64,000 nucleotides of DNA from JAWLFY01 sp041685355. GTDB taxonomy: Bacteria > Planctomycetota > Planctomycetia > Pirellulales > Pirellulaceae. The notes below the pieces were generated by a model. That model was not told the origin of the DNA and ran no database searches. It was given only the letters and a program-made list of their open reading frames with translations. The position numbers and the translations under genes are program-made. Numbering within the stretch: position 1 is the first letter of the stretch; each line of letters opens with the position of its first letter. Below are positions 12,701 through 20,388 of this stretch, piece after piece. The stretch covers positions 4,039-68,038 of the forward strand of contig JAWLFY010000010.1 of NCBI GenBank assembly GCA_041685355.1. The letters are read 5' to 3'.

Positions 12701-15700
12701 TCGCCGTCAGCGATTACGTCTCCGTCGGCACGATCGGGGCCGGAGTGACCGACGCTCCCGTCGACCCGTCGACCGATTGGGGCCAGTACCTGACATCACT
12801 CGACAGCGACGCCGACGACGTCACGATCCCGATCCCGACCGAAGACGAACCGCTGGTGATCCCCGCGGCGTTCTTGCTGCGGAACGACCAGTCCGGACGG
12901 TCGACGGCGGCGGACGAAGTCGATTTCGTCAACGACAACGACGGCCCGTTGACCGTGGTCTCGGTCGAAATGGTGACCCCCGGGGATGCGACGGTATCGA
13001 TCGACGAGGACGGGAATATCGTGTTCGTCCCGCCGACGCACGAGTTCGGCGAGATCGTTTTCCGTTACGTGGTCGAGGACCAAGGCGTTAACGAAGAGGT
13101 CGACGGGACCCGAGTCGAGTCGCCGCTGACGCACGAGGCGACCGTCACCGTGATGGTGCAGCCCGTCAACGATCGGCCCGTCGGCTTCGATCGGTCGCTC
13201 CGATTCGACGAGTCTTCCGATCCCGGCGCGAGCGGTCCGTACACGTTCACCCCCGACGATCTGCTCCTCGGGTCGGTCGATGAGACGCCCGCTCGCCCCG
13301 GGCCGTCATCCGACGACTTCCCGTTCCCGTTCGACGAGTCGGAGCAATCGTTGCGAGCGGTCCGCTTCCGCACCGATGCCGGGGCTGTCGACGTCGCCGA
13401 TCTGGACGATTTCACCGGCCCCGGAACTGGCAACGGGACGTTGTCGCTCGCGAGCGACGCCGGAGGAACGTTCGAATTCGACTTCGTCGACGGGGCGTTT
13501 GTCGAAGGACGATTTGTGACGTCCGACGACTACAACGAACGGACGCCGTTCGCCACCGTCGAACGACTCTTCTTCACCATCGAAGATGACGGATTGGCAA
13601 CCGACCCGCAGACGGGCGAAGTGGTCACGCTCCCCACCCGTAGGGCCGAGGAAGCGAGCGAATTGGCCATCCACGTCACCGAAGCGAACGACGCGCCGGT
13701 GTTCGAAATGCCGGAATTGCTTGAGTTCGACGAGAACGAAGGGGAACCGGTCGTCGTGTCGGAATTCCTGTTCGACGTCGCGCCGGGCCCGTTCACCGCC
13801 CTCGACGAACTCGAACGCCAAAGCATCGAGATCTCGGTCGACCCGATCAACGTCCCGGACGGGATGATGACCGATTTGCCGGCGTTCGAATTGTTCGGAT
13901 CCGCTGACGGTTGGGTCGACGGCGACGGAAACCCGCTCGTCACGGCGACGCTGACCGTGTTCCCGGCGGCCGACGCGTTCGGCTTTGCGGTTTACCAAGT
14001 GACTCTCCGCGACGACGACCCAGACAACCCGCGTGAGTTCAGTCGAACCGTGACGATCGCGATCCACCCGGTCAACGACGCGCCGGCTGCGTTCGACCGG
14101 GCGATGCGCGACGTCGAATCGGTCGAAGCCGACGGCGAGACCACCGTCATTCCGTTCGACGCCGATCGGCTGATCCTCGGTGACGATGTCGACGAAATCG
14201 GCTCCGTGCCCGGCGTGTTCCCTGACGACCTCGACGAACCGTACAACGAACAAGAACAGTCGTTGCGGGTGGTCCGGTTTGAGGTCCCCGGCGCCGACCC
14301 GATCGACGTCGATATCGACGAACCGGGGCTGGTCGACGGAAGCGGCGAAGTGACCCGAACGACGCCGACCGGCGCGACGCTGACGTTCCTGTTCGATTCC
14401 GGTGCGTTCGTCTCCGGCACGTACGAACCCGCCGTCGATTACAACGAGCGGACTCCGTTCGACCCGACCGACACGTTCACCTATGTGATCAAGGACGACG
14501 GTCAAACGACGCTCCCCGGAAGCGGGTTCGTCGAGTACGACGGCAGCGATGTCGATTCGACGATCTTCATTCCCGAACTGCGGTCGGAAGCGGCGACCGT
14601 GACCTTCACGATCGGACGGGCGAACGACCCGCCGGTGTTCGATTTCGAATCCGAAGTTCACGTTCTGGAACGGGATGACAACGGCGAAACCGTGATCGCG
14701 GATTGGGCCACCGGCGTGTTGCCGGGCCCGGAGACGGCACTCGACGAGTTGCAGCGGCAATCCGTCTCGTTCGAGTTTGTCGCCGACGCCTCCGATGTGC
14801 CCGCCGGTCTGTTTCAGATGGATCCGCTGGTGTCGCCCGACGGGACGTTGTCGGTCTTCCCCTCGCCCGACGCGGTGGGGACGGCGACGATCGTGATGCG
14901 GGCAACCGATTTCGAAGATGACCCGGAATTCGTGCCGCGAAGCACCGAGGTCACGTTCTCGATTGACGTCCAACCGGTCAACGACCCGCCGCGGATTGCC
15001 CCCGATAGGATCGGAGAGTCGGACGCGTTGGACTCCGACACCGCGTATGCCGTGGGACCCGACGGGACGGTCCGATACACGCTTCGCGAAGACAACACGC
15101 AAGCCGACGCGTCGACGACGGAGTTCACGATCCCGCTGCGGCGAGACGGTGGGTCCGGATTCGACCTGATCGGTCTGTTGGACGTCTTCGAAGTCGGGCC
15201 TGCGAACGAGGCATCCGACGATTTCCCGGGCGGATCGCAAGTCCTCTCGCTCGAAGGCTTCGAGGCGACAACGGCGCTCGGCGGTACCGTGACGCTTGCG
15301 GTCAACTCCGTTGGCGATCCGGAATTGCTCTACGCTCCGCCTCAGGATTACAACCGGGATCAGGGCGACGTCGACTTTTTCGAATACACGGTGATCGACG
15401 AAAGTCTGAGCGGTGGCGAAACCTATCAACCGGGCGGCTCACCCTTCATCGAAGGGACGTTGATCGAAGACCGTCTTACGGCAGCCAATCGCGTCGAATT
15501 CGAATTGACACCCGTCAACGATCGTCCCGAATTCGAATTGGCGACGACCTACGTCGAGGCGGCCGAAGACACACCCTCGGTGCAGGTTTCGGACGTCGCG
15601 ATCGAAATCGTCGCCGGGCCGTCGACGGCATCGGATGAGCGGTCGGGGCCGACCGCCCAGAGCGTCTCGTTCGAGGTCATCCCGATCGATTTCGTCCCGG

Positions 15701-18450
15701 GCGGCCCCAATGATCCGTTCGGGGCCGGACTGCCGCAAATCTCATCAACGGGCGAATTGACGTTCGAACCGCTTCCTGACGCGTTCGGCCGTTTCGAATT
15801 TGAAGTCCGGTTGATCGACTCCGGGGCCGGTCTCGATACCGGGCGAGGAGACCTGAACGTTTCCCTTTCGCAAACGTTGACGATCGAGATCCGACCGGTC
15901 AACGACCCGCCGGTGCGTACCGGCGGGGATGACCCGTTCCGGTTTGACGTCTCGGAATCGGATTCGCTGGTGATCCCGGCCGAAGACCTGGGGCTACCGA
16001 CCGACGGGACGTCCGACTTCTTCGGTGTCGGCCCCGGCAACGAAGCGGCCGACCTGCTGCCACAGTTCGGCGGGAATCAGTCGCTCGATGTCGTGTTGCC
16101 CTTCCCGACGCGAACCGCCGAAGGGGGGACACTGGAACCGCTGTTCGATAACGGGGGCGACCTGCTGGCGATCCGCTACACGCCTCGACCGTTCTACAAC
16201 GGATCCGACTCGTTTGTGTTCGCGATCACCGATGACGGGGTGACCGTCGACGTGGGGACCGGTGGGGTGCCACGGCCCGACCCGATGACGATCGACCAGT
16301 TGGTGACGTTCAACGTCATCGCGGTGAACGATCCGCCCGTCTTTGACGGCGCGGCGGACGTGGAATCCGACGAAGACGCCGGACCGGTCACGTTTGTCGG
16401 TTGGGCCTTCGACGTCGCGGCGGCACCGGAGGGCGCCGACGACGAACGCGACGGGACTTCGGCAATGCCGCCGCAATCGGTCGAATTCGTGATCACCCAG
16501 GTCGACGGCGACCCAGGCTTGTTCGTTGCCCCGCCGACCGCTCAGGTCAGCGGACAAATCGCGACACTCCGTTATGAGACCGCGACCGACGCGAACGGGA
16601 CCGCAACGTTCGAGGTCTATCTGCAAGACGACGGGCCGGTCGATCCGGTGACCGGCGATCCGGTCCGCTCTGACGTCCGAACCTTTACCGTGACGGTCAA
16701 CGCGATCAACGATCCGCCTCAGTTCACACCGGGCGATGACGTGACGGTCGACGAAGACAGCGGGCCTTACGCGGATTCATGGGCGACCGACATCCTTCCG
16801 GGGCCCGTCACCGCCGTTGACGAATTGGCGTCACAAGCCGTCACGTTCGACGTCGTCACGCCGGTCGCCGATCGGTGGCTGTTCGCCGAAAGCGGTCTGC
16901 CAGCGATCGACTCGGACGGCGTGCTGACCTTTACGCCGGCCGACGACGCGGCCGGAACGACGACGGTGATCGTCACGCCGATCGATTCCGAGGGCCTTCC
17001 GGGCGACCCGGTGCCGCTGGTGATCGAGGTCATCGACATCAACGACCCGCCGATCGCGGTCGACGTCACCGTCAATACCGACGAGGACCGCGTGTTGAGG
17101 ATCCGGTCGTCGCAGCTCACCGCCAACGACATCGACCCCGACTTGGTCACCGACCCCGAGGAGTTGCTCACGGTCTCGATGCCCCCAGAGTCGTTCTCGA
17201 CACTCGGGGCACGGCTGACGTTCGATTCCTTCACGGGCGAACTCTTCTACGACCCGCTGGTCTCGGAATCGTTGCAAGCGATGCGGCCGGGTGAAACGCT
17301 CGTCGACAGCTTCACCTATACCGTGGAGGACAGCCAAGGCGAGCAGGACACCGCGACCGTCGTTCTGAACGTCGCCGGCCGCAACGACGCGCCGGTTACC
17401 GTCGATGACAGCTTCCCGGTCAACGCGACGGCGGACACGGTCCTTCGTCCGCTCAATAACGACTTCGATGTCGATGGCACGATCGACCCGACGTCAATCG
17501 TGATCACCCGCCAGCCAGAGTTCGGGTCGCTCACGTTGGTCGGCGACGGGACGGTGACCTACACGCCATTCTCGGGATTTAGCCCCGGAGATTTTTTCCG
17601 ATACACCGTCGCCGACGATTTCGGCCAAGCGAGCCGGCAGGCGACCGTGACGCTCGAACCTGGGACGCCGCCCACGGCGAACGATGATCTGTTCGTCACG
17701 ATGCGGGGCGAAACCGTCACGCTCGATGTGCTCTCGAACGATCTGCCCCAATCGGCACCGCTCGTTCCCGGTTCGGTCAGCCTGGTGGATCAACCCTCGA
17801 CGGGCCAAGCCGTCGTGAACGGTGACGGGACGATTCACTTCACCGCCGCGGACGAGTTCGTCGGTGTGGTCACGTTGCGATACACGGTCACCGACGAGAA
17901 CGGGTTGATCAGCGACGCGGCGACGACAACCGTCAACGTGATCGCCTCGACGCTTCAAAACCCGTCGGTGCCCTCCGACGTGAACGCGGACGGCAAGGTC
18001 TCGGCGCTCGACGCGCTGATCATTATCAACCGGCTGAACGCCTCCGGGGGAACGGCGATCCCCGTAACGAACGACGACCAAGGCCCCAACTTTTACGACC
18101 AGAACGGTGACGGTCGGATCACCCCGATCGACGCGTTGGGTGTGATCAACGCCCTCAGTCGTGACAACGGTGGGGGTGAAGGGGAATCGGGACAACGCCC
18201 CGTCGCGCCTCCGCCGCAGCGTGTTGCGGTCGTCGAGTCTCACAGAACCGCTGCGGCCGACGACGAAACTCGATCGCTTCACGACACGCCAGACCCGATC
18301 GCGGACGCTTTCGACGAAACCTACCGGCCGAAACTTGACCGGTTTGACGACGACGTGATCGATCTGATCGCGTCACGTCGGGGCGAGGAGTCGTCATCCC
18401 CCGAGTCCGAGCGGGCGGTCGACGAAGCGCTCACGCTGTTCGACGGCTGA
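793..18450 (+). CDS. Giant secreted matrixin / beta-helix / cadherin-like / dockerin protein (5,885 aa)
   Basis: Probably an exported adhesin or protease. Residues 35-45 carry ERLEDRRLLAG, the planctomycete LEPR-XLL sorting motif, with a basic N-terminus instead of a classic signal peptide. In order I see: Ig-like strands (about 50-310), a PPC-like domain (about 310-440), a matrixin-type zinc protease with HEIAHSLGLGH (His592, His596, His602) and a later SLMG Met-turn, more PPC-like and right-handed beta-helix segments (about 680-3050), a GEVED-like domain (about 3370-3670), then 13-14 cadherin-like or Big repeats each ending near ND-PP (about 3680-5720). A type I dockerin with two Ca-binding loops (DVNADGK at 5729, DQNGDGR further on) follows, then an acidic tail. 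No cohesin gene is in the window. The protease motif is complete, so activity is plausible. The ATG at 793 puts the sorting motif at the expected distance. Confidence 0.93.
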   Translation: MKFRRLRSLLANPRRSDMDARLRWKRQRSRLALSERLEDRRLLAGPELLAIRPDASGLLQDGDVLHEAPREFNLYFRGGANLDPDSITPSSVRLIRSGGDGAFEDEEGNVSADVQVALGYVGLVDPDDTDPGNLQQVVIRPASNSSSNPSDPSFAFPDDVYRIEVVGVGDDALANQSGERFADGSNASLSFRLDRGAQVVSVVPQPVTRQADGSLSQATDTIEVHFDDQLLNRSDAEDPGFYRLVDTSATLSEADDVVRLPATATYDDAEQTVTLAFAEAIPEGTYRLDVGRDGGDNDTRSAALRVGTLFDADRFDFNGYLGNRDGQSDAQDDVDMFRLDLPVGVDLTVEVTPHADDLALEVRVTDGSGATPTLIQTQPGDDGSATLTLGSAGPHYIEVGSLGGGVGGFSLRASVTGNPVSVDDDNSTFETSTELGTLGAAARRVTGRISPQPIPLPPHPGGTDEPGHRDIQKEVHIGSSGTTPTVPSAIRRVAYRFPSSIGGFPNQITQEERRIVRGIFEIMADVSGYEFVESTTGGLMIGKTDLRAFDPSLGPDSGVAGLGGGAGAIVNAALYQDSNRVFGDGFTSVMWHEIAHSLGLGHSYELPSLMGQGTGTDILLGDHDRVHLQRIVPPNSTDIDLYRFEVAEAGTATLETFAERLPDPSLLNTVLTVYREAEDGSHEIVARNDRYFGNDSWLELSLEPGVYFVGVSSTGNDDYDPNVPDSGFGGTTDGDYELQLSFRADRGASLRDADGTAIDGGGDGTPGGTHSFWFQAGETATTIFVDRANDSVAGTVDGDGSLADPYDTLRAALTHAGTRIVVPLDATDSIEEGDTFVVDDGNNQALFTFGTGGTNPIDLGSATTPDDVAFVIAMAINAARDAGHLDGGVDATVNGRVVELGGIDRLDLEGTRSLIRTPNLVRVVGNGGADGELGTPGDNLPYLVGTAPSGAALRDGREFLVPQGTTVMVDAGALIKMRRSNLDAGTSAVGISRAAASIQVLGTPEAPVWLRSYHDDAFGGDSDGTGFAPESGDFGGIVFREDSDLEQRGVFLNHVTHVDIEDGGGTVRVGSVDEPFAAINMFDARPTVRFNRIASNDLAAMLASPNSFDDSLGRIGPQILGNFLVENSINGLFVRIRTEFGASVDRLTVPGRFASGDIPYVLTENLLIEGNPGGPLVTPAGTAARAAGRLVVDPGVVVKLADARIEAQRGGSSLIAEGTDNRPVVFTSLADDRFGGGGTFDTGSNGFTTGSAGDWGGVYFGEVSSGSFDRAQLSFAGGQTPIEGDSASFNAIEIHEADVRIANSLLDHHADGNANGIRNGRGANRPATIYVRGAQPILVDNTIVDNAGPVISINANSLNFPVRPDRGRSTGELEPFARFEDNHGPLIRLNRLEGNAINGVVIRGEELTTEGIWDDTDIVHVLRDEIVVDNHHTFSGLRLQSGVGESLIVKLSGGGAGITATGTPLETVDRIGGTVHVMGTPGHPVILTDLADDTVGAGFAPDGSVMTNTNNSASPTTGSSGGWRGLRFEEFSNDRNVAIVRERERPITGGRDINRIPGNAQLLGELAPDEKGGDENRRLGFEVHGYVSPDDPGDVDVYSFRGTAGTPVWIDLDRTDPTLDVIVELLNENGTVQSRSIRSGNLNVPGTLNAQTLTRNPLFGGDFYTQNFRDAGMFLELPGTPGVTGEYFVRVRSNPVSGPITSLQGESSGKYQLQVRLRQVDEFPGSTVQFADIRFAETAIDVRGVPARSPLVGEASELPAGNSSAELAQVLVNLLETDTATLSIAGELSADTDVDFYRFEVEHTGIQVIPGANDDPGTVAVVFDLDYADGLVRPDSTVAVFDASGNILFVGRESNVDDDLPVGPGVGTDDLSRGSFGVDDPFIGPVHVRPNGPYFVAVMSDRQLPSALTGVFRDAPATASNASVRLEPINTVRRVVEDHIGFQGYRSIGGTQVTPETDGIFDVSSATSLESHVVPFRLEDVSLFVATDATFSQNNDHLFTVNPFRSERYLTRVTGGNRWLAGQNDVQDIEIRSDGRMFGVRRLEDANDTVGALVELDPATGAILSTQNDNIPGRSPTPNVSNLNNNLGGALTRAEEFTTSDEIDAFTFRRTGTSGPASAPVPDYHVYYAVREADNSSKLYRGRENGDASPAAATGGNPRFGNVGDIQRMGVAHASTTLQFQSDGDDPDIARVRVEAKVAGPAGDAIRLVISRPDNTNASVTNVVGNTIFLNIGGTGGPPPTAGPTVQAIVDAINGDEDARGLVTAVIVGGNDNGNGPNGTVAASSPSGTIELEGGAGTPLDGYVTGLSFGNFFGGGPLFGVTTGGEFLSIERTSGTATVLNQEPGVRYTGLTLGPQNVNDGQFARTLFAVTAAGEIHAYDTGGNRLAVFEGGAMSASTSGLSASAVGLTFSPLDFNLWHPTLKRGADDGHGIESAPDDSRVPEDNDVTYTSPGSDRDRERTEADGGMSLHFGFEDWSNSENNNSQDYLRYLDSVNAQYGILNETQHADLSSNPTIAGTYNFPGGALGSLQSSPFSLVGSGSADRPTLYFNYFLETENHPGSNTDSDVNDPFRDSARVFVSADGGASWNLVATNNSRLSDPSVGDTDAELAGFVSHRSDAGLNSESPRPRSHQIVQELFDNTGQWRQARIDLSDYAGQPNVRLRFDFSTAGAMRDASLGSVDSDFGEFSSPGNDPRSIRSLNNAFEGIYIDDILVGYAERGEMVTGVRDADATITDLRGGGTRTLNRDPDQFPDVLSGPYQLEIRRADDVAALVPDEGIAIVNTFDTNVRHVDELELTAEVDFEPGVSLDLSLPGVITVDGMSVPDSVLTPWEVSDVDPIDGTRSLRSGELVSGAGEVASVYHTDPGELGSTDDGGGLISFTYRVRSAEELHGLMFLIDGVPQLVVPPVAPDELDPGSPGSPLASGDTGRVTVRFPFQSGDSTFTWVYNFLEDQDQAAGENRAWIDDIQILQGGTGFDADRNRDRQQGVFVIDSNVIRDSGTVGFNVQPGSLEAAGGVPHPAPTINFAQRNDDRLIPGVVIQNNLITGSSAIRFAGEPTSVAQRPVPFGRIVNNTLVGDGGGSGVQVVGLASPTLLNNIITGFGTGIGGATGSTVVRSNHFQDNGSNGPIGTDPILAASTAPLFIDAAADNYILDAASLAVDSSLNTLQDRFNYVNFKDELAIPPSPMRAPDRDLFGQLRVDSSSGQSGGGSQVFKDRGAIDLADQDRPYAVLRNPVDNDQAGLDRDPNATVVWATDSILEDFRIFLGDGRNPDSPQEGTGVDPLTVTSDSVEVRQNGRLLVEGVDYVFAFNASTREMRLTPLSTLWEPSSVYDITLDNNAITDRVGKRLRGNREDGSTAFTVILPDVALDFGDAPASYGTLLVDNGARHAWIDDATPRLGTTVDREQDGQPFAAVGTGSPATGGDDLPPPVRVTSTVDPAALLVTGDGTDEASLRFLAGAVPASGDTIVINLGRGPIVFEFVPVGVAPTPGNLAVRFDPVDSPDALAAELHTQLAEALLGPGDAIRVELDPDDHTTVSVHAADDEDGVAVGTLNDGIDRVVFLDPGTEETTNDATDVLGFLNPLDPAGARVAVEVAGSGFLDVWIDFDGDGSFHPSQERVMDRVAVNEGWNVLTIHTPPEANEGETYARFRLSPEGGLLPTGLTVGGEVEDHVVEVISVPLPVPNDDRYEIAENSVVSPGSVLDTVVAAFPSVLDSDTIDDANFTPIDVIVDQPPSFAADFELDPRTGHFRYQPLPNFVGIDTFTYRLANQAAAAETVLPSTLFATVSIDVRPVNDPPLAQDQSFTTREDTSVTVTADELLQGAVPHFDPLFPVDGAEAPFDESNQSLRVVSVQAGSTTVTAANAEDGPFATENGVITATFDQSTGWLVELAYLPNTDLNRDNADFVPFGSDSVFDRFDFTIEDDGVSIDPATFDPVTGEVLADVSVSGTPRTHVATAVLDVSPQNDDPVAVSDYVSVGTIGAGVTDAPVDPSTDWGQYLTSLDSDADDVTIPIPTEDEPLVIPAAFLLRNDQSGRSTAADEVDFVNDNDGPLTVVSVEMVTPGDATVSIDEDGNIVFVPPTHEFGEIVFRYVVEDQGVNEEVDGTRVESPLTHEATVTVMVQPVNDRPVGFDRSLRFDESSDPGASGPYTFTPDDLLLGSVDETPARPGPSSDDFPFPFDESEQSLRAVRFRTDAGAVDVADLDDFTGPGTGNGTLSLASDAGGTFEFDFVDGAFVEGRFVTSDDYNERTPFATVERLFFTIEDDGLATDPQTGEVVTLPTRRAEEASELAIHVTEANDAPVFEMPELLEFDENEGEPVVVSEFLFDVAPGPFTALDELERQSIEISVDPINVPDGMMTDLPAFELFGSADGWVDGDGNPLVTATLTVFPAADAFGFAVYQVTLRDDDPDNPREFSRTVTIAIHPVNDAPAAFDRAMRDVESVEADGETTVIPFDADRLILGDDVDEIGSVPGVFPDDLDEPYNEQEQSLRVVRFEVPGADPIDVDIDEPGLVDGSGEVTRTTPTGATLTFLFDSGAFVSGTYEPAVDYNERTPFDPTDTFTYVIKDDGQTTLPGSGFVEYDGSDVDSTIFIPELRSEAATVTFTIGRANDPPVFDFESEVHVLERDDNGETVIADWATGVLPGPETALDELQRQSVSFEFVADASDVPAGLFQMDPLVSPDGTLSVFPSPDAVGTATIVMRATDFEDDPEFVPRSTEVTFSIDVQPVNDPPRIAPDRIGESDALDSDTAYAVGPDGTVRYTLREDNTQADASTTEFTIPLRRDGGSGFDLIGLLDVFEVGPANEASDDFPGGSQVLSLEGFEATTALGGTVTLAVNSVGDPELLYAPPQDYNRDQGDVDFFEYTVIDESLSGGETYQPGGSPFIEGTLIEDRLTAANRVEFELTPVNDRPEFELATTYVEAAEDTPSVQVSDVAIEIVAGPSTASDERSGPTAQSVSFEVIPIDFVPGGPNDPFGAGLPQISSTGELTFEPLPDAFGRFEFEVRLIDSGAGLDTGRGDLNVSLSQTLTIEIRPVNDPPVRTGGDDPFRFDVSESDSLVIPAEDLGLPTDGTSDFFGVGPGNEAADLLPQFGGNQSLDVVLPFPTRTAEGGTLEPLFDNGGDLLAIRYTPRPFYNGSDSFVFAITDDGVTVDVGTGGVPRPDPMTIDQLVTFNVIAVNDPPVFDGAADVESDEDAGPVTFVGWAFDVAAAPEGADDERDGTSAMPPQSVEFVITQVDGDPGLFVAPPTAQVSGQIATLRYETATDANGTATFEVYLQDDGPVDPVTGDPVRSDVRTFTVTVNAINDPPQFTPGDDVTVDEDSGPYADSWATDILPGPVTAVDELASQAVTFDVVTPVADRWLFAESGLPAIDSDGVLTFTPADDAAGTTTVIVTPIDSEGLPGDPVPLVIEVIDINDPPIAVDVTVNTDEDRVLRIRSSQLTANDIDPDLVTDPEELLTVSMPPESFSTLGARLTFDSFTGELFYDPLVSESLQAMRPGETLVDSFTYTVEDSQGEQDTATVVLNVAGRNDAPVTVDDSFPVNATADTVLRPLNNDFDVDGTIDPTSIVITRQPEFGSLTLVGDGTVTYTPFSGFSPGDFFRYTVADDFGQASRQATVTLEPGTPPTANDDLFVTMRGETVTLDVLSNDLPQSAPLVPGSVSLVDQPSTGQAVVNGDGTIHFTAADEFVGVVTLRYTVTDENGLISDAATTTVNVIASTLQNPSVPSDVNADGKVSALDALIIINRLNASGGTAIPVTNDDQGPNFYDQNGDGRITPIDALGVINALSRDNGGGEGESGQRPVAPPPQRVAVVESHRTAAADDETRSLHDTPDPIADAFDETYRPKLDRFDDDVIDLIASRRGEESSSPESERAVDEALTLFDG

Positions 18451-18612
18451 TCTTGCCCCGACCGGCGAGAATCTTTGCCCGGACCGGAGGACGAAACGGT
18501 CCGTTTGTAGCGATTGGGTCAACCGGATATGCGAATCGTGCCGATGATGCCGATGCAGGGCCTTGCGGGATAACCGCGGGCCGAGGGTGTCACCATCGGA
18601 GGCCGGCAGGCG

Positions 18613-20301
18613 ATGAGCCTGTTCTCAACCATTCAGCAGTCTGCCGGGGCGCTCCAAGCCGCGCAGATCGGGCTCCAGGTCGTCGGCAACAACATCGCCA
18701 ACGCCAATACCGAGGGGTACGTACGCACCCGCCTCGAGCAGTCCCCGGCGGCGGCGGTTCGGATCGGCAACCTGATCACCGGCCAAGGGGTCCGACCGAC
18801 CGGTGTCCGCCAAATCTTTGACCAAGCGCTCGCCGAGCGTCTCTACAACGCGACCACCGCGTTGGCCGGGGGGGAAACGGTCGAGAAGGCGTACCTCGAA
18901 CTTGAGGAAATCACCACCGACCTCAATGACACCGGCCTCAACCATCAGCTGTCGCTGTTTAACAACGCGCTCCACGAGTTATCGACTCAACCGAACGACC
19001 CCTCGGCTCGCGAGTTCGTGATCTTGCAGGGGGACGCACTCGCACGGAGTATCCGTGCGACGCACGAACGGGCGATCGATCGCCAGGCGAACTGGAACAA
19101 CGAGTTTGCCGGGTTCGCCAACGATATCAACCGATTGACCGACCGGATCGCGAAACTCAACACCGAGATCGCGACGCTCGAAGGGGGCGGGCTTACCGGA
19201 AGCGACGCGACCGGACTCCGAGACCAACGGTATCAGGACTTGGAGGAGTTGGCGTCCTTGATCGACATCAACGTCCAGGAACTCGACAACGGAAATCTGT
19301 CGGTTTTCGTTGGCGGCGATTACTTGGTTTCGGAATCGAACCGCCGCGAAGTCAAGAGCGTGTTCAACGAAGCCGCCGGGGGACAGGAGATCCGGTTCGT
19401 CCAATCTGACTCCCCTCTGCAAGTCCGCGGCGGCAAAGTCGCGGGGACGATCGAGGCACGTGATACGGTTTTTGAGGGCTACCTCAACGACCTCAACCGG
19501 CTCACCGAATCACTCATCCGAACCGTCAACGACGTGCATTCCCAAGGCCAAGGTCGAGTCGGGTTTGACGATTTGACGGCTGAGTACGAAACCGATCCCG
19601 GGGTCCCGCTCGCGTCGGCGGGGCTCCCGTGGGCCCCGGGGAACGGCGCGTTCGAAATGCGGGTCGTCGATAAGAACGGGGAAACGATCTCGACCCATCA
19701 AATCGACGTCAAAAGGCTCGGCCAACTCGGCGACTCGACGATCAACTCGATCGCCGCCGATATCGACGACATCGACGGAATCTCTGCGTCGGTTTCGAAC
19801 AGTGGTCGACTCCAGATCGTGTCCGACTCCCCGACCAGCCAATTCGTCTTCGGGGAAGACACCAGCGGTTTCGTTTCCGCCGCCGGGCTCAACACGTTCT
19901 TCAAAGGCACCTCCGCCGCCGACATCGGTGTCTCCGAGAGGCTCCTCGATAACAACGACCTGTTGGCGGTCAGCCGCGGCGGCATCGGCGCCGATACCGA
20001 TACCCTGACGTCACTCCTCGATCTCGTCGATACGCCCAGCGAAGCGAACGGCGGCAAGAGCGTCCGAGGCATCTACGAAGAAGCGATCGCCGCCATCGGC
20101 CAGAAAATCAGTCTGCAAAAGAGCGCGACCGAGGGACTCCGTAACTTCCAAGCGACTCTCGAAAGCCAACACCTCGCCGTCACCGGTGTCAACATCGACG
20201 AAGAAGCGATCAAGTTGATCTCCTATCAACGGGCCTTCCAAGCGTCATCCCGCGTAATCACCACCGCCAGCGAAATGCTCGAACTGCTGGTGTCGCTATA
20301 A
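18613..20301 (+). CDS. flgK: Flagellar hook-associated protein 1 (FlgK)
   Basis: Junction protein between the flagellar hook and filament, 562 aa, exported by the flagellar type III system. The N-terminus has the rod/hook family signature (ALQAAQIGLQVVGNNIANAN, then TEGYVR). The central region is coiled-coil-like (LTDRIAKLNTEIATLEGGG). The C-terminus carries the matching helix with VTGVNIDEEAIKLISYQRAF and ends VITTASEMLELLVSL, typical of FlgK. The length is normal. The ATG has a GGAGG about 11 nt upstream. It stands alone between a surface protein and a PQQ protein; flgL, which often follows, is absent, and csrA is 20 kb away. Confidence 0.95.
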   Translation: MSLFSTIQQSAGALQAAQIGLQVVGNNIANANTEGYVRTRLEQSPAAAVRIGNLITGQGVRPTGVRQIFDQALAERLYNATTALAGGETVEKAYLELEEITTDLNDTGLNHQLSLFNNALHELSTQPNDPSAREFVILQGDALARSIRATHERAIDRQANWNNEFAGFANDINRLTDRIAKLNTEIATLEGGGLTGSDATGLRDQRYQDLEELASLIDINVQELDNGNLSVFVGGDYLVSESNRREVKSVFNEAAGGQEIRFVQSDSPLQVRGGKVAGTIEARDTVFEGYLNDLNRLTESLIRTVNDVHSQGQGRVGFDDLTAEYETDPGVPLASAGLPWAPGNGAFEMRVVDKNGETISTHQIDVKRLGQLGDSTINSIAADIDDIDGISASVSNSGRLQIVSDSPTSQFVFGEDTSGFVSAAGLNTFFKGTSAADIGVSERLLDNNDLLAVSRGGIGADTDTLTSLLDLVDTPSEANGGKSVRGIYEEAIAAIGQKISLQKSATEGLRNFQATLESQHLAVTGVNIDEEAIKLISYQRAFQASSRVITTASEMLELLVSL

Positions 20302-20303
20302 CC

Positions 20304-20340
20304 GGCCCCTGCCGATCGCCGGCCTGTGATCGGAAGGGCC
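20304..20340. terminator. Candidate bidirectional hairpin between convergent genes
   Basis: Nested inverted repeat directly after the flgK stop: GGCCC...GGGCC outside and CCGATC...GATCGG inside, with a 10-nt loop. It sits in the 87-bp gap between flgK and the convergent PQQ gene. There is no T-tract, so intrinsic termination is uncertain. Confidence 0.45.
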
Positions 20341-20388
20341 CATCGGAAACGGACACCGAACCCGTCCCACGCACGACCGATCGATCGC

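Noticed and set aside
18530..18560. Sigma-28 flagellar promoter before flgK
   Set aside because: GCCGATGA resembles the -10, but the only TCAA upstream is at the wrong spacing (17 instead of 15) and does not match TAAA.
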